A stretch of 64,000 nucleotides of DNA, taken from contig OZ026524.1 in assembly GCA_964019695.1 (NCBI GenBank), positions 27,568,164 to 27,632,163 on the forward strand, given 5' to 3'. Within the stretch, counting starts at the first letter, position 1. Every line of letters begins with the position of its first letter. Positions 34,960 to 45,671 of this stretch are shown in pieces. The position numbers were made by a program, and so were the translations under genes. Source of the stretch: Loripinus fragilis. Its lineage: Eukaryota; Mollusca; Bivalvia; Lucinida; Lucinidae. The notes beneath the pieces were generated by a model. That model saw nothing but the letters and a program-made list of their open reading frames with translations. It was not told where the DNA came from and made no database searches.

Positions 34960-35122
34960 AAGCTGTGTAAGGGAAAAATAATTTCAAAAAATATGTTGTT
35001 GGTACTCAAAAGAACCGTCTCAATGAGACAGTTCTTTTGAGCACCCAAATCATATGCTAAAAATTAGGAGTAAGAATATATTTACAATTTTACACTTAAA
35101 CTTTTTGTTTATCTAAACCTGA
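34960..35122. mobile_element. MITE-D copy 2
   Basis: AATATGTTGTTGGTACTCAA, AAGAACCGTCTCAATGAGAC and the return arm, then TTTGTTTATCTAAACCTG. A further half copy of the same left arm lies at 35258-35295 (CTCAACCAAAACATATGCTG). Confidence 0.8.
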
Positions 35123-35354
35123 CTAATAATCACTGTTACATAATCATAATTCACATATTTTTGGAAGTAAGAAAACTTGACAAGCCTGCGCGTTTTCTTC
35201 AAGGTGAACGGGTCCTCAGGCCTCTAGATAAAGGTAACAAAATCCGAGTAACTTTATCTATTCCTCAACCAAAACATATGCTGTGGGAATACTCAAAAGA
35301 ATTGTCAGAAAGTGTTACTATTTATAAATGTATTTGCTTACATTTCCAGTTCAG

Positions 35355-35925
35355 TTTGTTTGTGTTGATGCTTTACATACATCACAGTCAACAATTTTTC
35401 AGTCATGTAGGGATGATTTCCTGTCTTCCAGTACTGTTGAACCAGTACTATGCAGAGGATAAATAAAATGTCTTGCTCAAGGACACAAGGTGAGTCTCAA
35501 ACTCAGGGATTTTGTTTGGCGTCGGCCCGCGGACTTAGTCCGAAAATAGTTCCAGATGTCCGAGAGCTTGCTGTCCAGTTTAGACAGTTTGTCAGAGACG
35601 ATTTTCGGAAGTGCACACGATAAGGTAATGCACAGTGATGCAATAGTATTTTTGTCTAATAATAAGATCGCTGATTGGCCAAACTTCTGTAAGTGCCAGA
35701 CTGGTTTGCATAATTTTACCCCTAAAATACTTATTCACTAAAGCAAACCAGTCATAGTGTTTGTTATGAGTGTCTGAAAAATTGTTCTAAAAAATTCCAA
35801 ATGTCCGAACAATATTTGGACTGCTTGGACAAAATGTCCAAAGTAAATTTCAGTCCAGCTGAAACTCTGAAACTAGCAACTCTAATCGATCGATCCCCAG
35901 TCTAATGTTCTACCAAATGAGCCAG
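35355..35925 (-). mobile_element. SINE-1 copy split by a ~360-bp insertion
   Basis: Body 35355-35500 (CACAGTCAACAATTTTTCAG, TCTTGCTCAAGGACACAAGG) and head 35870-35925 (ATCGATCCCCAGTCTAATG, TACCAAATGAGCCA). Between them is a segment rich in GTCCG/GTCCA words (ATGTCCGAGAGCTTG, TTGGACAAAATGTCC) of unknown identity. MITE-F copy 3 overlaps the head tip. Confidence 0.6.
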
Positions 35926-36160
35926 TGCATGAGATTTCCAACAATGTGGTATGTGCGACCAGTAAAGCCTCAGATCAGCCTGCGCATACGCGCAGTCTGA
36001 TCAGAGCCTTTGCTAGTCGCTTGAATGTTTTATGATTGTTAAGCTACTGACTGATTACCATTTGGAGTTTCTAATCTTAAAAGGAGACTGCAGAGGCTCT
36101 GCCGAGTCTACACTTGTCAAAATGTCAAATTGTTGGAAATCTCATGCCTGCAGCTCAAAT
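35915..36160. mobile_element. MITE-F copy 3
   Basis: 246 bp. AAATGAGCCAGTGCATGAG to TGCCTGCAGCTCAAAT, close to copy 1. It abuts the SINE-1 head: the shared word GAGCCA belongs to both, so the insertion point was GAGCC or similar. Confidence 0.85.
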
Positions 36161-36167
36161 AGTATAC

Positions 36168-36280
36168 CTTTGACCTTGACCTTCTGGTATAATATGTCCC
36201 TGGGTGGTGATGTGGCTCATGTAAGGAATGTGAGTGGGGTCAATGACAGCCAGGATTGGTTTCAGATAGGCCACAATGCC
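36168..36280 (-). pseudogene. Coding-like segment of unknown origin
   Basis: On the minus strand one frame is open through this 113-bp non-repeat island and reads GIVAYLKPILAVIDPTHIPY, MSHITTQGHIIPEG, QGQR, with a possible donor (CAAAG|gtatac) at its 3' edge. The frame also happens to stay open into the MITE-G tip on its 5' side, where AG acceptors exist. Composition looks protein-like, but I do not recognise a family. The AAGGTCAAGGTCAAAGG stretch recalls dispersed repeats. It may be a fragment of a transposon or host exon trapped between MITE-F and MITE-G, or chance. Confidence 0.25.
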
Positions 36281-36485
36281 AGAAAACCTTTCTTCCGGGT
36301 TTCTGACCCAGTCAAACTCAGAACAGCCTGCTCAGCTACAGAGACTTGCTCGAAAAATGAAATTTCACTTGAAGCAAGTTTAGATATGATACTTTTCAGT
36401 AAGCGAATAACAAAGGTGACAGCATGGATGTGCAGGCTGGTCTGCCCCTTTGTTTTTCCCAAACCCCGAAGACAGGTTTTCTGGC
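36281..36485. mobile_element. MITE-G copy 2
   Basis: Right end CCCCGAAGACAGGTTTTCTG. Left end diverged (AGAAAACCTTTCTTCCGGG). CAGGCTGGTCTGCCCC and TACAGAGACTTG match copy 1 in reverse. The 154-codon plus ORF 36032-36496 spans this and MITE-F and is accidental. Confidence 0.7.
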
Positions 36486-36552
36486 TCAAGGTCTAGATGT
36501 ACTTAACAGCTGTTGAAGTGTAAGTGTTAATTTCCTCATCAAAAATGAAAAT

Positions 36553-36775
36553 ATCTAATTCTTTGCATGCTGGGAAATTTTTCATGATTTTTTGTCAGCT
36601 GCTGATTTTTTTTTTCAAAAGTAACTTTTTTTGAGTTAATTCTTTCAGGAACAATATCAGAGTGTCAAACAGTTCAGATCAAGATCAGGACCGACATTCT
36701 GTCTGTCCTGATCTGGGTCAAAACTGCTTGCAGAGATTATCAAACAGCAAATGTTCCCGATAGCAATAAAAAGAG
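36553..36775. mobile_element. MITE-E copy (full length)
   Basis: TTCTTTGCATGCTGGGAAAT, TTGTCAGCTGCTGATTTTT, GTGTCAAACAGTTCAGATC, a GGACCGACATTCTGTCTGTCC hairpin, then TGGGTCAAAACTGCTTGCAG. Confidence 0.85.
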
Positions 36776-36789
36776 AGTTAAGTTCCTCA

Positions 36790-37036
36790 TGAGGCCAAAT
36801 AAAAAAAGTGTGTTTCAGGTAACGGGTCTGAAACACACACATAATTTTATTTTTTTTTTCTGGAAATAAAATATAATTTTATACATTTTCAAAGCCTTTC
36901 TCCTTTCAAAATGCATAAAATGATATATATTTTTTTCCAGAAAACCTGAAAAAAAATCTAGGTTTCACAAGTAAATTTTGGTAGGGTCGGTTACCCTAAA
37001 CACATGTGGTCACAGGCATATTTTTTATTTGGCCTG
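36790..37036. mobile_element. MITE-S copy 1
   Basis: Inverted ends GAGGCCAAATAAAAAAAGTG and TATTTTTTATTTGGCCTG. Inner words TTTCAGGTAACGGGT and GGTCGGTTACCCTAAAC also pair. Related to 44321-44494. Confidence 0.65.
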
Positions 37037-37265
37037 AGTCTCTTGATGTTCAGCCAGCTGTACTCCTTGCAGACTACCTATTAAAACAGAATCCCATAAC
37101 CCAGATCAGACTGCTAAGACAATTGTACAAACTGAGTAGACCTACAAAACAAGAACACTGTACCTTAATCTTGTTATCATATTTTATGTCCCCATGTGTA
37201 TAGAACAATGTTCTCCAACTAGTTTCTTCACCTCAAATGACCTATGGTCACTGTATTGACCTCAG

Positions 37266-37985
37266 TAATCTTAACCATCTGCATGCTGGCTAATTTTGCA
37301 TGCGGTTTTGTTGTTGTTGTGTTTGTGTTTAAAGTCCCACCATCAGCTAAGGTCATATGGAGACGGGGGGCCACAGCTTAAAGTCTAATCCGACAGACTG
37401 GTGAAGACGGGAATCGAATCTGGGACCCCTGGTTTACAAGGCAAGCGGTTTATCCACTACACCAAAGCGTCTCCTGCATGCCGTTTTGTCAAAGACTGAT
37501 TATTTTCTAAATTAATTCAGGAATACAGCCAGAGTGTCAAACAATTTGGATCCAGTTCAGGCCCGACAATTTGTCGGGCCTGATCTGGGTCCAAAATGTT
37601 TGCAAGTAATCTTAACCCTTTACATGCTGGGTAATTTTGCATGCGTTTTTTGTCATAGGCTGATTATTTTCTAAATTAATTTTAAAAATATCTTTCAGGA
37701 ATTATTCATACAGTCACAGTGTCAAACAATTTGGATCCAGTTCAGGCCCGACAATTTGTCGGGCCTGATCTGGGTCCAAAATGTTTGCAAGTAATCTTAA
37801 CCCTTTACATGCTGGGTAATTTTACATGCGTTTTTTGTCATAGGCTGATTATTTTCTAAATTAATTTTAAAAATATCTTTCAGGAATTATTCATACAGTC
37901 ACAGTGTCAAACAGTTTGGATCCAGTTCAAGCCCGACAATTTGTCGGGCCTGATCTGGGTCCAAAATGTTTGCAAAGATTATCAG
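37266..37985. repeat. MITE-E unit amplified three times in tandem
   Basis: Three consecutive ~185-bp units start TAATCTTAACC at 37266, 37607 and 37792. Each has the MITE-E end (CATGCTGGGTAATTTT), a GGCCCGACAATTTGTCGGGCC perfect hairpin and TGGGTCCAAAATGTTTGCAA. Units 2 and 3 are almost identical. Unit 1 is more diverged and carries a SINE-3 insertion, so amplification of units 2-3 is younger than that insertion or excluded it. Confidence 0.92.
37312..37474 (-). mobile_element. SINE-3 with 15-bp target duplication
   Basis: Minus strand: tRNA-like head with A-box-like TGGTGTAGTGGATAAACCG and B-box-like AGATTCGATTCCCGTC, followed by a short body and TTAAACACAAACACAACAAC. Flanked by TGCATGCGGTTTTGT (37297-37311) and TGCATGCCGTTTTGT (37475-37489), one mismatch. 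Bona fide retroposition into a MITE-E unit. Confidence 0.88.
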
Positions 37986-38325
37986 TAGACAAAACTGACA
38001 CAGGCTAGATTTCTGTAGACAGCTTGAAACTGCAAAAAAATATCATTAAGTTTTTATCCTACTGCTTGCCCTGCATGTATTCCCTATATCATTATAAGGT
38101 GCCAATATCATATTTGATTTGATTTTCATATCAAATCTTATTCAATTGGTTTGGAAATGTGGATGATATGTTAGAATATTGCTAACTATTGAGATGATGC
38201 AAAGTGCAGTATCTGATTTTGGTCTTCACTGTTTACATGTGTGAGTAACCCAACCCCTACTGTCTGCTCTCTCTTCTGCTTATACACTTTTGTGGCCTGT
38301 ATATTGAAAATGACAGTTCTCCAGA

Positions 38326-38500
38326 TAAGAGTGTGTATTGGAAAACTGTTTTCTTTATTTCTCATCCAAAACATATGTTGTGGGTACTCAAAAGAACCGT
38401 CTCAATGAGATGGTTCTTTTGAGCACCCGAAACGCATTTTCAAATTGATAGGTAAGAAAATAATAGCAATGTTACGCAAAAACATTTTGCTTAACTGGCC
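38326..38500. mobile_element. MITE-D copy 3
   Basis: TAAGAGTGTGTATTGG end, CATCCAAAACATATGTTGTG, hairpin GTACTCAAAAGAACCGTCTC with its inverse, then an eroded right end. Confidence 0.8.
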
Positions 38501-38660
38501 CATGCTACCATGGACTGGAGTGCAATTGAATATAATATGCACTGTATTAGTAGACAACATTTTCTGGACAAAAACAAAAGTTTCAAATGTTCACTTTTTA
38601 TGCTAAAACAGCTTTATTGATCACTTTTTAAAGATTAATGAAAAACTACACAGGGTATAT

Positions 38661-38960
38661 CGTGCGCAGATCCAAAAAGTTTTTTCAGAGGGGGTCCAAC
38701 TTTGACTACATTTTTTTTTGTTGATGATGGGAGAAAAGATCCAAATACCACTAGCATAAAATAAGCGAGCCATCATCGGCCCGCCAGGGAAACAACATTT
38801 AAATTGCGTTTCTCTGGCGGGCCGATGGTGGCCCAACATTGAATGTTGGCTTGGTAGCTGTGTGGTTTTACAGGGGATCCGGACCAGTATTGCTAAAAAA
38901 AACTATATTTTTATGATTTTTCAGGGGGGGTCCTGTCCCCCCCTCTGGATCCACACATGG
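38661..38960. mobile_element. MITE-J copy 4
   Basis: Reverse orientation: CGTGCGCAGATCC at the left, CTCTGGATCCACACATGG at the right. Central hairpin CGGCCCGCCAGGGAAAC...GTTTCTCTGGCGGGCCG is almost perfect. Confidence 0.82.
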
Positions 38961-39776
38961 TATATGGACTCTCATACAAGATCAGGATCAGCATATGAAG
39001 GTTGCTCTGATATTTCAGTTCACTGGATACTGTCCTTGAGTGCACCATATTGTTGGTTTTGTTACAACACGTCTCAAATTACATCTGGAAATCCCAAAAC
39101 TGGGTCACGGCATAAAGGTTGGCTAAATATAAAGGCAATAATTGTTGAGACACAGGCATAGAGAGGCAATATTCAGTATAATTAAAGGCAGTGTAATACT
39201 ACACAAATATAGGACAGATAAAACAAATAACGTTATCTAGTATTGGACATTATGAGATAGTATAACCCTGTAAATTGAAAAGTCACTCACCTAAAGTTTA
39301 ATCATCCAAACATATGTACAAGCCTTTTTATCACTTTTACAGCAGAAAAAGCCTAGTTTTCACCCGTTACTATATAAAACTCAAGTGGACATTAACCCCG
39401 GGCACTACTGGGTGAAATGACCACTAAGACTGCACAATGAGCATATAATTACAAATAGCCACAAAATACAAAGCTGCAGACTCACACGGTGTGAAGAATT
39501 TCCCTCTGTTTCAATAAACACTCTACAATAATTGCTGTAACACCAGACACAACGTCACATCCTAAGTATATCGACCAATCAAACGCAAGAATTCGCAATA
39601 CTGCAGTATCATTGGTTGTCTGCTGGTTGCTTTTTTATTCTGGCTCCCTGCAGCTCAGCACAAAGCAATGATATCTTTTGTCGAAGCCAGCAATCAGTTG
39701 AAAAGTATCTTTTTTATCAGACACACTGTTCAAAAAGGTCTGCTTGGATTCGAAACTGGATAAATCAAGCCTCTGG
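38961..39776. other. Unassigned spacer
   Basis: No array or shared element. A 99-codon ORF (38862-39161) starts inside MITE-J and has no recognisable feature. Confidence 0.35.
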
Positions 39777-39960
39777 ATAAGAATGAGCAGTTAAAATTTA
39801 TTTTTCTTATTTCTGAACCAAACCATATGGTTTGGATACTCAAAAGAACCCTCTCAATGAGACGGGTTTTTTGAGAACCCGAAACGAATGTTATAATTGA
39901 TCCTTAAGAAAATAGTCACAAATTTTATACTCTCAACATTTTTGTTTGTCTCGACCTAGG
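39777..39960. mobile_element. MITE-D copy 4, diverged
   Basis: CATATGGTTTGGATACTCAA, AAGAACCCTCTCAATGAGAC, GGGTTTTTTGAGAACCC. Same layout with more substitutions than other copies. Confidence 0.75.
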
Positions 39961-40116
39961 ATAAAGTGATCAATACTTGAAATTCCTTCATTAGGTGTTG
40001 CAACAGGCTGTCTACCTGATACTCAGAAACTGTTGAAGTGATGGGGCACAGCTGCTAAGTATTGTTAACTTAACAAACTCTAAAATTATAACTAGATTGA
40101 GTTTTCAGAAGAAAAA

Positions 40117-42066
40117 ACTATGTCCCCCAACCCACTTCATAGTTATATGATCCTTATATGTGACCTTGATAATTAAGTCAATGTCATAAATAACTAATCA
40201 TCTGTTCATTAGGTCCTCTCTAATATGATGTATCTTAAATCTGGCAATTGGTTCAAAAGATAAAGACATCTGACCATTGGTTCAGAAGATAAAGTGCAGA
40301 CAAGACCTTTTAATGGAGTTATATGACCCTGATGACCTTGAAAATGAAGACCAGGTCACAAAACCCCACCTAATCATTTCTTTAGGTCCTCCCAATGATG
40401 TATCTGTGCAACTTTGGTGAAAACTGGACAATGGTTCAAAAGATAGACTAAGTGCTGACAAGGCTTTTCGTAGTTATGACCCTGGTCTATCTATCTCTTC
40501 ATACGGCATACACCCTCAAATGAGTATTACATGCCGGGGTCTGGTGACCTTGAAATTAAGTCATGATCACCAAAATCTAATAATTCCTTTAAGTTCTCCC
40601 AATGATGTATCTGTGCCAGTTTGGTCAAAATCTGGCCATTGGTTCAGATGATAGAGTGCTGACAAGGCTGTTTCATAGTTATATGACCCTGGTGACCTTG
40701 AAAATTAGGTCAAGTTCATGAAAATTTCATCAGTCCTTTTGGTTGTCCCAATACAGTATCTGTGCAAGTGTGATTAAAACCCATACAAGGGTTCATATGT
40801 TAGAGTGCACTTGGTTCTTGTGCATGACACATCTTCTGATGTATGAAGCTTCATTGAAATATCTCTAATGGTTATCAAGTTATAGAGGGGACACGAAATA
40901 GCATTGCAAATGATCAAAGGGAAATAAATGAAACTATCCAAAGCAGAGATACACATTGTCTCATTGTGCTAAAGAAGTGTATGACATTTCAAACAAAAAG
41001 CTTTAACAGTGTTCAACTTACAGAGGGGACAAAAATTGCATTTAGTTATGTTACAAGAGGAAAATTTTGAAAAATAAACATGCAAGAGTTATGGTTCTTG
41101 TGCATGACACATCGTCTGAATGTGCTTTACAAATGTATGAAGTTTCATTGAAATACCTCTTACGGTTATCAAGTTATAGAGCGGACACAAAAAATCATTG
41201 CAAATGATCAAAGGGGAATAACTCCAAAAGTATTCAAAAGCAGAGTTAAGGTTCTTGTGCATGACACATAGTCTGAATGTGCTTTACAAATAAACCCGTC
41301 AAAATAAGTTAAGCCCCATGCCACTTTTTCTCATAGGCATAATGTTAAATTCCTAAAGTTTAGTTGTTTATTTAAAAAATATTGATGGTAATTGAAATTT
41401 CTAATTCCACCCAAGTTAGACAACAATGTCTTGGGTGTAGATTACACAAAGTTTGAATTGACAATACCGATTTTCTTTGGGTGTGTGCTAAATTTTCCAA
41501 GAGTATCCATTTTTTGGCAAATTTTACTATAGGAACGAAAGGGAATGAAACGGGACATTTACTGGAATGTGTGGAGCTCTATGGAAAACTTATCAATAAA
41601 TTTGAAACCTAGCGTATGGTGAGAGGGTACATTGCTGCTACTTCTCTGAAAATATTATGGAAAAATCTTTATTTAGTAAAATGTTATGATAAATTAATCT
41701 TGAATGTATTTACATTAAGTCTATGGGAAAATTTCTGGTGGGGCTTAATTTATTTTGACCAGTTTAGTTGAAGTTTGGTTGAAATACCTCTAACTGCAAC
41801 CGGTTATCAAGTTTTAGAATGGACACGAAATAGCATAGCCAATGATCAAAGGGAAATAACTCCAAAAATATCCAAGCATAGTTATGGTTCTTGAGCATGA
41901 CACCTCGTCTGAATGTGCTTTACAACTGTATGAAGTTTTGTTGAAATATCTCTTCAAGTTTTCAAGTTATAGAGCGGACAGGATTTTGTGACGGACAGAC
42001 AAACAGACGGAGGACGCAAGGAGAAAAACAATATGTCTCCAGACCCTTCAATGGGGGAGACATAGT
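40117..42066. mobile_element. 1.95-kb element with inner direct repeats
   Basis: Inverted ends ACTATGTCCCCCAACCCA (40117) and TCAATGGGGGAGACATAGT (to 42066). The left part repeats TGACCTTGAAAATNAGGTCA-type phrases and CCAATGATGTATCTGTGC. The right part repeats a ~160-280 bp module with GCATGACAC and GAAATACCTCT (at 40822, 41101, 41258, 41895). Just before the right end is GGACAGACAAACAGACGGAG, an oligopurine/GACGGACAGAC stretch I associate with common bivalve repeats (from memory). No ORF. MITE-like 41293-41764 is nested within. Confidence 0.7.
41293..41764. mobile_element. 472-bp TA-flanked element, nested
   Basis: Ends AACCCGTCAAAATAAGTTAA and TTAATTTATTTTGACCAGTT are inverted. TA at 41291-41292 and 41765-41766. 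The host module elsewhere reads GCTTTACAAATGTATGAAGT, supplying the approximate empty site. Non-coding; Tc1/mariner-type target. Confidence 0.8.
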
Positions 42067-42462
42067 AACAATTTTCAAAGGGCTACAACTTCAATAATAT
42101 GTAATCCAGAACTCCGCATGTCATCTCATGATGTATGCTTTGTATGTCTATAAAGTTTAATGAAAATATCTGATACTTTTTTGTTGATTTATAGAGCAGA
42201 CACAACCATTTCCCATAATCGACTTTTTTCAAGTTACATCTAGCAGACATCAGTATGTTATTTCAATTTTAAAGTGCCATAGCTCCAAAAAGATGCAATC
42301 CAAAGTTATGATCTTTAAGAAATACAATGTTATGGTTCTTCTGCTCTAAAAGTCATCCAAAGTGGTGAATTCAAGAAAATAAGCTTCAAAACGTGAATCT
42401 TGTAACCTGTATTGGTAATGGAATGTTTTATTACGATCGATATAAAGCAACTTTATTGCAAG
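42067..42462. other. Unassigned, simple prose-like repeat debris
   Basis: Continues phrases typical of the preceding element (ATGATGTATGC, TTTAATGAAAATATCTGATAC), so possibly an older flanking repeat. Nothing else seen. Confidence 0.3.
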
Positions 42463-42466
42463 TTAA

Positions 42467-42974
42467 AGGGGACGGCAACCCTGATGATTATTATGTTTTA
42501 TATGGAAGATCTTAATAAACCATGAATTTTGATACCAGTTTCATCTAAATCGGTTGAAAAATGTGAAAGTTGTGGGCGTTTGAATATTTGCAAATGGGCT
42601 GTAATGGAAGCAGCCATATTGTAGGCTTAGTGACGTCACTCAGCCTAATTAAATATGCGTAATCAAAATAAAAGACAACCCAATGGATTATTTGCATTAA
42701 TCTTTCATGAAACATTTTCCTTATGTATAAAGCTGCATATCTGCTGAAACACAGATGATGTGATAGTAGTGATAACTAAAAATTAGGCAGTTGAAAAATT
42801 CTGAAAACCAATTAAATATTTCAAAATGGCGGCTAAATGTTGGCCATATTGAATTCTTTAAATGCCCAAAACTTGCTCATTTTTCAACCGATTTTGATGA
42901 TACTTGTATCAAAATTCATGGTTTAAAGAGCTCTTTCTGATAAATCATACTTATCATTAGGGTTGCTGTCCCCT
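42467..42974. mobile_element. 508-bp foldback element with TTAA target
   Basis: TTAA at 42463-42466 and 42975-42978. Ends AGGGGACGGCAACCCTGATG and its inverse. Inversion continues inward for well over 100 bp (CATGAATTTTGATACC ... TATCAAAATTCATG; CGGTTGAAAAATG ... CATTTTTCAACCG). Non-coding. Confidence 0.88.
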
Positions 42975-43207
42975 TTAATTCCAAGAACTGGGTCCCAGCC
43001 GATCAAATGTGTATTTACACATACTTAATCATTATTTAACAAAAATATTGGAGAATTGGGCCAAAACACACAAAAAAAATAAAAATAGTTAAATTAATTA
43101 TTTTCTCGCAAGAAATATATTGAAAATAAATGTTCAACACCCAAATATTTGTCATTTCCAAGTCAAAACCTAGATGCTTTTTTCTCGGGGTAAATGTTGG
43201 CTAAATT

Positions 43208-43424
43208 GATCAATGGACATTGCTTTGTTTGATTTGATTCTTTACATCCCAGTCAACAATTTTTTAGTTATGTTGGGAGGGATCTTCCTTGGTCGAACCT
43301 TACTAAGCAAGGATTAATGTCAAGCTCAAGGACACAATTCAGTGATACCGTTGAGGCTCGATCCCACAACCCTGCACTCAGTCTCCAGTCAAGCACTCTA
43401 CCACTGAGCCACTGCGCTCCGTCA
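43208..43424 (-). mobile_element. SINE-1 copy (full length)
   Basis: GATTCTTTACATCCCAGTCA, GATCTTCCTTGGTCGAACC, GCTCAAGGACACAATTCAG, GAGGCTCGATCCCAC, CACTCTACCACTGAGCCACT, GCGCTCC. On the minus strand the head reads TGGCTCAGTGGTAGAGTGCT (A box region), the best tRNA-like head in the window. Confidence 0.88.
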
Positions 43425-43574
43425 ATCGACATTGCATGGAAACGGTAAGTTTATTGTCAACCAGGATAAATTCATGCCGTCAAACTTGTTGTCACATGGT
43501 CAATAAGCCAAATGTAAACAATAACATTGGAAGGGTTTGTAGCTTTCCTTGTACTTCATACAGGCAAGCTAAAA

Positions 43575-43746
43575 ATTCTGAGTTTGCGAACAACAAAGGG
43601 GCAGACCAGCTGATCAGCGCCTTTGTTATTTACACTTTAGATAGGTATCATATCTTAACTAATGCTACAAGAGAAAATTCAATTTTCTTGCTAGTCTCTG
43701 TAGCTGGTTTGAGTCTCCGAAGACAGGTTTTGTGGCGTCGAGGCCT
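43575..43746. mobile_element. MITE-G copy 3, left end lost
   Basis: TTTGCGAACAACAAAGGGGC, AGACCAGCTGATCAGCGCC, CTAGTCTCTGTAGCTGG, CCGAAGACAGGTTTTGTGGC. A 107-codon ORF over it (43436-43759) is accidental. Confidence 0.7.
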
Positions 43747-43920
43747 ATTTGTTTGGTAAATACTGCAAGGGATTTACCTTCAAAAGTCATGCAGTTGATG
43801 CTTCTAAACCAATATTTCATCTCTGCTACCAATTCTTGGGATTGTCAACCAAAGCTGTTGTCACATCTCCTGCAGGGTGCACTGGTGCATGAAATCAATT
43901 CTGAAATGTATTGAGGTATA

Positions 43921-44188
43921 TACATTGGCGTAGCTCCCATTACGCAGCCTACACATGTGCGTAATATAGTAACATTCAAGGGAGGCAACCTAATGTGGTA
44001 AAAATGATTTTCCATACTCTAAGGAACTGCTCATAAATGAAAGAATTTGCTCCCTCAGGGAGCAAATTCTTTCCTTTAAAAGAAGTTCCTATTTTGAAAA
44101 AGGGCGCAATTAAAGAGAAGTGTGCTTAATCCAGTAGTCTCCCTTTGATGTGTGTAACTTGTTTAACCGTTCTGGCTACGCCATTGAT
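43921..44188. mobile_element. Palindromic element with GGCGTAGC ends
   Basis: Inverted ends ATTGGCGTAGCTCCC and GGCTACGCCATTGAT. At the centre is a perfect hairpin GAAAGAATTTGCTCCCT-CA-AGGGAGC-type arms (44039-44074). About 268 bp; one copy in the window. Confidence 0.7.
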
Positions 44189-44320
44189 ATATCTAAGCAT
44201 GGGCTTTATACAAGGTACATTTGAAAATTAATAGCTCTTTGTTTTTTACATAGATGCTCTTTAACATGTGTGCTGATGTTTTAAAGAATTTATTAAACAA
44301 GTTGGATGCAAGGCTTGCAA

Positions 44321-44494
44321 TAAGGCCAGATAAAAAAATACCTATGTTAAGGGTAACAACCCTACCTAAATAAACTGGTGAAACCTAGAATGTTTTTCAG
44401 TTTTTTTCCAGAAAAAAAATAATTAAAAACAAAAATAAGTCTGCCGAACCTACTACCAATTACCTGAAACGAACTTATTTCTTTATTTGGCCTA
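44321..44494. mobile_element. MITE-S copy 2
   Basis: TAAGGCCAGATAAAAAAATA and CTTATTTCTTTATTTGGCCTA ends (last 20 pair with the first); inner GGGTAACAACCCTACC and TTACCTGAAACG parallel copy 1. Confidence 0.65.
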
Positions 44495-44804
44495 AGTACC
44501 GAAATCTCCCAAGCTAGCTCATTTACAATTTTCAGAATCCAACCAAGTAAGTCATATGCTTTTGTGGTATGATCTCTATGGTATAATGAATATGCATTGT
44601 GCATCAGACATATCTAAATGACACCCTTAAATCACTTTGGGAGAAAAGGAAAATAAATCATGAAAAACTGGTCACCTGATCAAGATACTTTGGCGGTGAA
44701 CAAGGTCTGCACCACATGATCTAAGACAGAATGTGGCTATGCACTTCTGGAAATGTGGCAAACAAATGTTTTCCTACAATAACTATTGCTGTAAAAGAAT
44801 GTAG

Positions 44805-44988
44805 CATAGGTTCAGTTAAGCAAAAATTTTTAGCGCAAAATTGTCATTATTTTCTTCTCCATCAATTTAAACATATATATGTTTTTGGTGCTCAAAAGAA
44901 CCATCTCATTGAGATGGTTCTTTCGATTACCCACAACATATGTTTCGGTTGAAGAATAAAAAAAACAATTTTCAATTACGCATCTTAT
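44805..44988. mobile_element. MITE-D copy 5
   Basis: CATAGGTTCAGTTAAGC end, ATATGTTTTTGGTGCTCAAA, AGAACCATCTCATTGAGATG, GTTCTTTCGATTACCC, ending ACGCATCTTA. Confidence 0.8.
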
Positions 44989-45162
44989 CTGGAGGCCTGA
45001 TGTAGAAAATAAGATGGTGAATGACAATCATTCTTTCTCTACAACAAGAATGACAATTCCGAGTCTTGCCAGGAGAAAATAGAAAATGTTGTGCCAGTCT
45101 CTGAGGCTAGAATTTATTTGTCTATACCAAGTCCCACTATGCTGCTGTAGAGTTGTACCTAT

Positions 45163-45593
45163 TTAGGCCAGAAATTTTTTATTAGTTGATTTACGAACCC
45201 TCCTACTGTAATTTTCCGAAAAGCAGGAAAAAAATAAAATTAAATTTCTAAAAAGAATTTTTTTATTTTATCCGCCGACTCTAAATATTATTTGTTTCAT
45301 TGAAAAAAAATTTTTTTTTTTAGGTTCTGTCTGTGTATTTTTGAGAGTGACACTGTAAAAAGTGATTGTCCTGTCCAGAATTTTAGGAAAATGATAAAAT
45401 ATTTAAAAGCTTAATACAGTTGGTTTGCCTTACTAGTTTTACTGTTTTTTCTGGAGATATCAAAAAAAAAGCTCTGAAAATGACCAGTTAACTGGTCATT
45501 TTCAGAGCTTTTTTTATATTTTTTTTCGTCCCTCGACCCTTAATCTGAAAAAAAATTCCCATAAATCAACTTATAAAAATATTCTGGCCTTAC
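45163..45593. mobile_element. MITE-C copy 2 with an enlarged palindrome
   Basis: TTAGGCCAGAAATTTTTTAT ... AAATATTCTGGCCTTA. Colinear with 2945-3357. The centre at 45471-45508 is a perfect 38-bp palindrome (GCTCTGAAAATGACCAGTT and its inverse); copy 1 has only GCTGAAAATTTTCAG(AGC) there. Confidence 0.88.
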
Positions 45594-45671
45594 AGAACAG
45601 GTTGAAACCCAGTAGCCTGTTAGCATTTACAGGAGGACCCTGGGGTCCAGGATTTCCCACCCGAGCCCTGA

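Noticed and set aside
36032..36496. 154-codon plus-strand ORF, the longest plus ORF
   Set aside because: Runs from MITE-F through a short island into MITE-G; no domain, and other copies of the MITEs do not preserve the frame.
43300..43424. tRNA gene candidate (TGGCTCAGTGGTAGAGTGCT with B box, minus strand)
   Set aside because: The cloverleaf is not complete and the sequence continues into the SINE-1 body shared by about ten copies; it is a SINE head.
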